NCBI GenBank assembly: GCA_035565975.1
Contig: DATMRT010000037.1
Coordinates: 1 to 41,812 of the forward strand
Origin: Ga0077530 sp035565975
Lineage (GTDB): Bacteria; Pseudomonadota; Alphaproteobacteria; Rhizobiales; Hyphomicrobiaceae
Direction: 5' to 3'
DNA length: 41,812 bases
Part shown: piece after piece, positions 37,107 to 41,812 of the stretch
Layout of the letters: the number at the start of each line of letters is the position of its first letter
Numbering within the stretch: position 1 is the stretch's first letter
Made by a program: the position numbers and the translations under genes
Notes under the pieces: model-generated
The model's database searches: none
Seen by the model: the letters and a program-made list of their open reading frames with translations, nothing else
What the model was told of the DNA's origin: nothing

Positions 37107-37201
37107 CGGGAAGCGTTAGCACCCCTTCCCGGCGGCCCGCGGCGCTAAATAGGGACATTCTGCCCTTGCGCCCCGCCCCGCGTCGGGCTAACGCCTTCCC
37201 G
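37107..37201 (+). promoter_or_regulatory. Competing hairpins in the region before purA
   Basis: CGGGAAGCGTTAGC (37107-37120) can pair with GCTAACGCCTTCCCG (37187-37201), giving 14 pairs with one bulge. The same first arm can instead pair locally with CTTCCC at 37125-37130. The end of the long stem lies 33 bases before the purA start. It may be a leader switch if transcription starts upstream of 37107; that is not known. Confidence 0.4.
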
Positions 37202-37234
37202 CAGCCACGCGCTGTGGACAAGAGGCATCAGGCA

Positions 37235-38545
37235 ATGGCGAACGTGGTGGTTGTCGGCGCCCAATGGGGCGACGAGGGCAAAGGCAAGATCGTGGATTGG
37301 CTTTCGGAGCGCGCCGACATCGTCGTGCGCTTCCAGGGCGGCCACAATGCCGGCCATACGCTCGTCATCGACGGCAAGGTCTACAAGCTCGCCCTGCTCC
37401 CCTCGGGCGTGGTGCGCCCGGGCAAGCTCTCCATCATCGGCAACGGCGTGGTCGTCGATCCCTGGCATCTCGCCACCGAGATCGAGAGTATTCGCAAGCA
37501 GGGTATCGACATCGGGCCCGACCAGCTCAAGGTCGCCGAGAATGCGACGCTCATCCTCCCGCTCCACCGCGAGCTCGATCAGCTTCGCGAGGAAGCGGCC
37601 GCCGCCCAGAAGATCGGCACCACCGGCCGCGGCATCGGCCCCGCCTACGAGGACAAGGTCGGGCGGCGCGCGATCCGCGTCCAGGATCTGCGCAACCTCC
37701 AGAATCTCGGCCCCAAGATCGACCGCCTGCTCGTGCACCACAATGCGCTGAGAAGCGGGCTTGGCAAGCCGCTCATCGGCAAGGATGCGCTGATCGGTGA
37801 GCTGTCGGAGATCGCCCCCAAGATCCTTCCCTACATCGACACTGTCTGGGAAACGCTCGACAGCGCGCGCAAGGCCGGCAAGCGCATTCTCTTCGAGGGT
37901 GCGCAGGGCGCCCTGCTCGACATCGACCACGGCACCTATCCGTACGTCACCTCGTCGAACACCGTTGCCGGCCAGGCTGCGGCGGGATCGGGCCTCGGCC
38001 CCTCCGCGCTCAGCTACGTCCTCGGCCTCGCAAAGGCCTACACGACGCGCGTCGGCTCCGGTCCCTTCCCCACCGAGCTCCTCGGTCCCGATGGCGAGCC
38101 CGACGAGATCGGCCGCCTCCTCGGCGAGCGCGGCAAGGAGTTCGGCGTCAATACCGGGCGGCGGCGGCGGTGCGGCTGGTTCGATGCCGTCCTCGTGCGC
38201 CAGATCGTGCGCGTCGCCGGCATCAGCGGCATTGCGCTCACCAAGCTCGACATCCTCGACGCGCTGCCCGAAATCAAGGTCTGCGTTGCCTACGAACTCG
38301 ACGGCAAGCGCATCGATCGCCTCCCCGCCGGCATGAACGAGCAGGCCCGCGTCAAACCCATCTACGAAACCTTCGAAGGTTGGACGGAATCGACACAAGG
38401 CGCGCGGAGCTGGGCCAATCTTCCCGCGCAGGCCGTCAAATACGTGCGCCATATCGAGGAACTGATCGAGTGCCCGGTGACGCTGCTCTCGACGAGCCCG
38501 GAGCGCGACGACACGATCCTCATGAAGGATCCGTTTCAGGACTGA
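37235..38545 (+). CDS. purA: Adenylosuccinate synthetase
   Basis: PurA joins IMP and aspartate with GTP to form adenylosuccinate, the first step from IMP to AMP. The product has 436 residues, the usual length. The P-loop-like WGDEGKGK is at 11-18 with catalytic Asp13, and His41 is in GGHNAGHTL. Other blocks are GTTGRGIGPAYEDKV and EGAQGALLDIDHGTYPYVTSS. The start ATG 37235 opens MANVVVVGAQWGDEG, as in most PurA proteins, with AGAGG nine bases upstream. The stop codon is part of the first unit of a tandem hairpin repeat. Confidence 0.97.
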   Translation: MANVVVVGAQWGDEGKGKIVDWLSERADIVVRFQGGHNAGHTLVIDGKVYKLALLPSGVVRPGKLSIIGNGVVVDPWHLATEIESIRKQGIDIGPDQLKVAENATLILPLHRELDQLREEAAAAQKIGTTGRGIGPAYEDKVGRRAIRVQDLRNLQNLGPKIDRLLVHHNALRSGLGKPLIGKDALIGELSEIAPKILPYIDTVWETLDSARKAGKRILFEGAQGALLDIDHGTYPYVTSSNTVAGQAAAGSGLGPSALSYVLGLAKAYTTRVGSGPFPTELLGPDGEPDEIGRLLGERGKEFGVNTGRRRRCGWFDAVLVRQIVRVAGISGIALTKLDILDALPEIKVCVAYELDGKRIDRLPAGMNEQARVKPIYETFEGWTESTQGARSWANLPAQAVKYVRHIEELIECPVTLLSTSPERDDTILMKDPFQD

Positions 38546-38633
38546 GCGCGCAAAGAGCGCGCTCGGGTCAGGACTGAGCGCCGCAAAGAGCGCGCCCGGG
38601 TCAGGAGCGCGCGGAAAGCCCGCTCGCGCCCGG
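38537..38633. repeat. Tandem hairpin repeat spanning the purA stop codon
   Basis: Three units of 32-33 bases follow each other: 38537-38568, 38569-38601 and a degenerate third to about 38633. Each starts with CAGGA and ends in CGGGT or CCGG. Units 1 and 2 share CAGGACTGAGCGC and GCAAAGAGCGCGC. Unit 1 includes the last codons and the stop of purA, so the array seems to have grown from the gene end. Each unit can form a GC-rich hairpin. Confidence 0.7.
38544..38564. terminator. Hairpin at the purA/kup convergence
   Basis: GAGCGCGC-AAAGA-GCGCGCTC is a perfect eight-base stem with a five-base loop that begins inside the purA stop codon. No T run follows. It could stop or stabilise the ends of both convergent transcripts. 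Confidence 0.4.
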
Positions 38634-38646
38634 ATCGAGCGCGCCC

Positions 38647-40584
38647 TCAGATCCCGACCTGCGTGCCGATCTCGACGACCCGATCCTTCGGAATGCCGAA
38701 GTAGTCCGTCGCGTCGGCGGCGTTGTTCGCGAGCACGATGAACAGCGCTGTCGCCGGTAGCGGCATGGCCGATGGGCGCTCTGCCTTGAATTCGCGGCGC
38801 GAGAGCATGAACGAGGTCGACGCACTGTCGCCCGCCAGCCCGTGCGCGCGGCAGTAGTCGAGAACGGCGGGAATGTTCGGCTGCTGCATAAAGCCGATGA
38901 CAACGCGAACGCGCATCAACCGCTCCGACAGCGGCTCCATCGACACGCTTTCCGCCAGGTCGAGATATGGCCAATTGGACGTGATCACCGTCAGCACGAC
39001 GATCCGCTCGTGCATAGCCTTGAAATGCTTGATCGTGTGGAGGAGCGCCGTCGGCGTGTTGTCGGCATTGGCCGTGAGATAGACGCCGGTCCCCGGTACG
39101 ATAGCCACCCGCGATCGCTCCAGGCTCGGCATCAGGTCGACGAGAGGCAGCTCGCTGCGCCGGGTCTTGGCGAGCAGAATGTCCGAGCCGCGCCACCATA
39201 CGAGCATGGCGGTGAGCATGCACGCAGCCATCAGCAGCGTTACCCAACCACCGTCGACGACCTTCAACAGGTTCGCCGAGAGGAATACCAGTTCGAGCGC
39301 AAGAAACGGCGTCATGACGAGCGCAATGCGCAGCGCCGACCACTTCCAGTGCCAGGCCATCATCAGAGAGGCGAGGATCGCCGTCACGATCATCGTTCCT
39401 GTCACCGCAATACCGTATGCGGCCGCCAGCTCCGTCGAATTCTGAAAATTCCATACGATCGTCAGGACGCCGGCCATCATGAGCCAGTTGACCGCGGGCA
39501 GATAAATCTGCCCTGCGTGCTCGCCCGATGTGTGCTGGATACTCAGACGCGGGAGCAGACGGAGCTGGATGGCCTGGCGCGTCAACGAAAAGGCGCCGGT
39601 AATTGTCGCTTGACTGGCTATGATCGTGGCCAGCGTCGCCAAGGCCACCATGGGCAGCAGATAATTCTCAGGCACCGTCCGGTAGAACGGGTTGTCGATC
39701 GCGGACGCATCCGACAGCACGACCGCTCCCTGCCCGAAGTAGCTGAGCACGAGCGCCGGCAGGACGAAGAAGAACCAGGCAATGGTGATGGGCCTGCGAC
39801 CGACATGACCGAGATCAGCATAGAGAGCCTCCGCGCCGGTCACCGCGAGAAACACCGCACCGAGCGTCGCCAATCCGATTCCGACGTTGCCCGCCAGAAA
39901 CATGACGGCGTGGTGCGGGCTCACGGCTGCAATGACCTGCGGATTGAGCACGATCTGGTAGAGACCGGCACCACCGATCACCAGGAACCAGATTATCATC
40001 ACCGGCCCGAAGGCGCCTGCGACACGGTGCGTGCCATAGCTCTGCACGGCAAAGAGCACGATGAGGATGACGATCGTCGCAAAGATCGCGCCGCCCTGTG
40101 AGACCGGCATCGCGAGCTTTACGCCCTCGACCGCCGACATGACGGAGATGGCCGGCGTGATGAGCGCGTCGCCATAGAAAAGCGCGGCGCCGGTTGCCCC
40201 GAGCACGAGCACGGGCAGCGCCTTGCGCGATGACGCGCGCTGGACGAGTGCCATGAGTGCGAGAATGCCGCCTTCGCCGTGATTGTCCGCGCGAAGCAGA
40301 ATCACGACGTACTTGATGCTGACGAGGATGATCAGCGCCCACAGGATCAGCGAGAGGATCCCGAGCACGGCTTCGGGTCGTGGCACCACGCCGACCCCGC
40401 CCGACGCTGCGGCCACAGCGTCCCTGAATGCATAGAGCGGACTCGTACCTATATCGCCATAGACGACACCGATCCCAACCACCGTCAGCGCGGCGAGGCG
40501 CCCGGCATCGGAGGCCGCAATCTCGGGGCTGTCCGCGGCATCAGGATCAACTGGCTCGGATACCGGTGATTGTCGCGTGCGCAC
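38647..40584 (-). CDS. kup: Potassium uptake protein Kup
   Basis: Kup is a constitutive proton-coupled potassium importer with 12 helices. Starting from GTG 40584 the product has 645 residues. The first helix carries VVGIGVVYGDIGTSPLYAF, the family hallmark, followed by LRADNHGEGGILALMAL and FYGDALITPAISVMSAVEG. A hydrophilic C-terminal domain of about 170 residues ends FGIPKDRVVEIGTQVGI. GTG 40584 has GGGAG seven bases upstream. A TTG at 40653 would add 23 residues but has no ribosome site, and it lies only nine bases after the likely -10 box. The gene converges on purA and is not linked to other potassium genes. Confidence 0.95.
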   Translation of the reverse strand: MRTRQSPVSEPVDPDAADSPEIAASDAGRLAALTVVGIGVVYGDIGTSPLYAFRDAVAAASGGVGVVPRPEAVLGILSLILWALIILVSIKYVVILLRADNHGEGGILALMALVQRASSRKALPVLVLGATGAALFYGDALITPAISVMSAVEGVKLAMPVSQGGAIFATIVILIVLFAVQSYGTHRVAGAFGPVMIIWFLVIGGAGLYQIVLNPQVIAAVSPHHAVMFLAGNVGIGLATLGAVFLAVTGAEALYADLGHVGRRPITIAWFFFVLPALVLSYFGQGAVVLSDASAIDNPFYRTVPENYLLPMVALATLATIIASQATITGAFSLTRQAIQLRLLPRLSIQHTSGEHAGQIYLPAVNWLMMAGVLTIVWNFQNSTELAAAYGIAVTGTMIVTAILASLMMAWHWKWSALRIALVMTPFLALELVFLSANLLKVVDGGWVTLLMAACMLTAMLVWWRGSDILLAKTRRSELPLVDLMPSLERSRVAIVPGTGVYLTANADNTPTALLHTIKHFKAMHERIVVLTVITSNWPYLDLAESVSMEPLSERLMRVRVVIGFMQQPNIPAVLDYCRAHGLAGDSASTSFMLSRREFKAERPSAMPLPATALFIVLANNAADATDYFGIPKDRVVEIGTQVGI

Positions 40585-40661
40585 GGCAAGGCTCCCGACC
40601 GCAGGCTCATGACCGTCGTCACTGGCGCCTTCGCTACCAGGGCCCTCGGCCAAGGGACCGA

Positions 40662-40667
40662 CTTATA
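40662..40667 (-). promoter_or_regulatory. Candidate -10 box for kup
   Basis: TATAAG on the minus strand predicts a start near 40655 and a 70-base leader before GTG 40584. I see no good -35. Confidence 0.35.
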
Positions 40668-40794
40668 GATCAGAACACGGCGCGCGCATGCCGGTTTCGT
40701 CAGCGCCGGCCATGTGCCGCGTGCGCGGCGGACCTGCGCCAAAGCCCGCCACCCCCCGCAATTTGGCGGTCCCGGTCCGGGCGGCGCCCCTGCC

Positions 40795-40823
40795 TTGCCA
40801 AGGCCCGGGAACCGCGTTAGAGA
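40795..40823 (+). promoter_or_regulatory. Candidate promoter of tRNA-His
   Basis: TTGCCA (40795-40800) and TAGAGA (40818-40823) are separated by 17 bases. The start would fall near 40830, about 47 bases before the tRNA. The match is moderate. Confidence 0.38.
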
Positions 40824-40876
40824 ACCCCCTGCCGACGGGCCCGGCCCGCCCCGCTGCGGGTGCCCGATCGTGCCGT

Positions 40877-40953
40877 GCCGCCTTAGCTCAGTTGGTTAGA
40901 GCACCAGATTGTGGATCTGGGGGTCCCCCGTTCGAGCCGGGGAGGCGGTACCA
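40877..40953 (+). tRNA. tRNA-His (anticodon GUG), alphaproteobacterial type
   Basis: The cloverleaf is complete: acceptor GCCGCCT/AGGCGGT, D arm GCTC...GAGC, anticodon stem CCAGA/TCTGG with loop TTGTGGA (GUG), T arm CCCCG-TTCGAGC-CGGGG, and encoded CCA. The first pair is G1:U72, the discriminator is A73, and the base before G1 is T, so the usual G-1:C73 pair is absent. This form is known from alphaproteobacteria such as Caulobacter, whose histidyl-tRNA synthetase is adapted to it. DNA beyond the 3' end is AT-rich and may be accessory. Confidence 0.97.
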
Positions 40954-41451
40954 TCAAATTTATCAATTATTATCAATCGCATGCCCCCATCAGCATCTCT
41001 GGATTTTGGCCCCCTCAATGCGCGCGAAATCGAATGGGGACGGATATGGGACGCAAAATGCCTGAGCTGTAGTGATGCTCGCCGAGCACGCTCTGGGCGT
41101 CCTCAGCGCTACGGTACGACACAAGAGCTTCATCATCATGCATTGGCCCCCCTTCATTGTTCTGGCACCCCATCATGAGCAGACCGAATGGGCGCTCGCA
41201 TACTCGGGCACATGGGCTAGCAGTCAAAAACCGGCTAGCGCCCTCTTAGGCGGAGCCCAACCTAGCGGCCATTTCCCGCTACGATGAGAATCGGGTACGC
41301 TAACCACAGCGCCGCCATCGCCGGCGTGGCCGCTGCCCTGGCGAAGGGTCATTGACCCAACGAACTTCCCCTTTCTCATGTGACCGCAACCTTATCCGGC
41401 CGCACTGAGACGAGCAGCGCGTCTTTCATGGCCGGGATGAAGGATGCGACG
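40954..41451. other. Gene-poor region after tRNA-His
   Basis: These 498 bases hold no secure gene. The first 30 after the tRNA are markedly AT-rich (ATTTATCAATTATTATCAA), unlike the rest of the window. A 42-codon minus-strand frame at 41015-41143 has a good ribosome site and is listed separately. I saw no integrase, direct repeat or terminator here. Confidence 0.5.
41015..41143 (-). CDS. Possible small protein (42 residues)
   Basis: The frame begins ATG CAT GAT GAT GAA, and GAAGGGGGG lies three bases upstream, which is close but usable. The product starts MHDDEALVSYRSAEDAQSV, is acidic at the N-terminus and ends with a basic tail. I know no relative. Only the ribosome site and the lack of any competing gene support it. 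Confidence 0.25.
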   Translation of the reverse strand: MHDDEALVSYRSAEDAQSVLGEHHYSSGILRPISVPIRFRAH

Positions 41452-41812
41452 ATGTATTCGACAATGGATGGCGCAAAGAAGCGCGCCAAGCAGCTCAAGC
41501 ATATCCTCGAACGAAGCGGACTGGCCTATTCCCTGGCCAAGTGTCAGGCGGCGGTTGCGCGCGCCGCCGGCTATGAGGATTGGCACGATCTGACACGCCG
41601 GATCAGTCAACGCACCAACACGCATTTTCCCTACGATTACTGGGGAGAACTGATCCGCAACCTGCCCGATCCATGCCACCTGCCGGTCAGATCCCACCTT
41701 CGGTGTGAATTCGCATCGGAGCCATCCGACGATGCAAGCCGCAAGTGCTGGTTGCGCGACACGCTTCCCTATCTCGTGAGCCTGGAGGTGGTGCATAGAA
41801 CAACCACACAAT
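41452..41812 (+). CDS. Start of a gene for a protein with a Glyoxalase-superfamily-associated N-terminal motif (3' end outside window)
   Basis: An open frame runs from ATG 41452 to the window edge, giving 120 residues without a stop. AAGG lies eight bases before the ATG. In-frame starts at 41428 and 41380 are possible. Residues 8-46, with AKQLKHILERSG, LAKCQAAVARAAGY and EDWHDL, resemble the A-x-x-L...S-x-x-x-A...A-x-x-x-GY-x-DW-x-x-L helix motif found in a group of proteins annotated as glyoxalase superfamily. The rest has Trp, Cys and His but no motif I recognise. The minus-strand frame over the same bases is a shadow. The family call is tentative. Confidence 0.6.
   Translation, partial: MYSTMDGAKKRAKQLKHILERSGLAYSLAKCQAAVARAAGYEDWHDLTRRISQRTNTHFPYDYWGELIRNLPDPCHLPVRSHLRCEFASEPSDDASRKCWLRDTLPYLVSLEVVHRTTTQ

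Noticed and set aside
37040..37234. A purine riboswitch before purA
   Set aside because: I see no conserved purine-aptamer core or three-way junction, only the simple competing stems listed as a finding.
37145..39454. A 769-codon minus-strand frame across purA and the end of kup
   Set aside because: It runs antisense to purA and out of frame through kup, both secure genes. No motif is recognisable in it.
41392..41811. A 139-codon minus-strand frame at the right end
   Set aside because: The plus-strand frame over the same bases has a ribosome site and a recognisable helix motif. The minus frame has neither and its start is at the window edge.

Overview
The window is about 42 kb of GC-rich, densely coding DNA, most likely chromosomal DNA of an alphaproteobacterium in or near the Hyphomicrobiales. 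Three things point there: the lepB-rnc-era order with recO a short way downstream, an HWE-type histidine kinase, and a tRNA-His with a G1:U72 pair and A73 but no G-1, a form known from alphaproteobacteria. Genus and species cannot be read from the sequence alone.

Left edge (1-1,400): the C-terminal part of a tyrosine recombinase ends 13 bases before the 3' end of a tRNA-Lys(CUU) gene. This looks like the boundary of an integrated element that lies mostly outside the window. A small predicted lipoprotein follows.

Housekeeping block (1,500-9,820): lepB, rnc and era are followed by an ABC-2 exporter pair, then a minus-strand pair (secreted caspase-like protease and lytic transglycosylase with SPOR domain), then dps, and only then recO. 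The era-recO neighbourhood is therefore opened by about 4.6 kb of envelope and stress genes.

Metabolic block (9,950-28,870): a succinate-semialdehyde-type dehydrogenase, a class IV aminotransferase and a taurine/sulfonate/nitrate-type ABC transporter come first. Then follow an orphan GAF-HWE kinase, an MFS carrier, a formamidase-type hydrolase, two SDR dehydrogenases, a class III CoA-transferase, an amidase-signature enzyme, a TfoX-N protein, a GMC oxidoreductase, an unknown protein and an M20 carbamoylase/allantoate-type hydrolase. Together they suggest scavenging of nitrogen- and possibly sulfur-containing organics, with C-N bond hydrolysis and oxidation; the substrates are not determined. 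REP-like palindromes lie on both sides of the aminotransferase gene.

MoxR/Bat block (29,018-36,959): a DUF1285 protein is followed by a four-gene operon of MoxR ATPase, DUF58 protein, a 967-residue BatA-DUF4159 fusion and a 710-residue VWA-like membrane protein. The moxR gene has a perfect TATAAT placed so that its transcript should start at the AUG (leaderless), and the fusion protein carries an internal signal-peptide-like segment.

Right end (37,000-41,812): purA and kup converge on a tandem hairpin repeat, and tRNA-His follows. Beyond it lie about 500 bases with no convincing gene and the start of a gene that runs off the window, which may be a second tRNA-linked accessory region.
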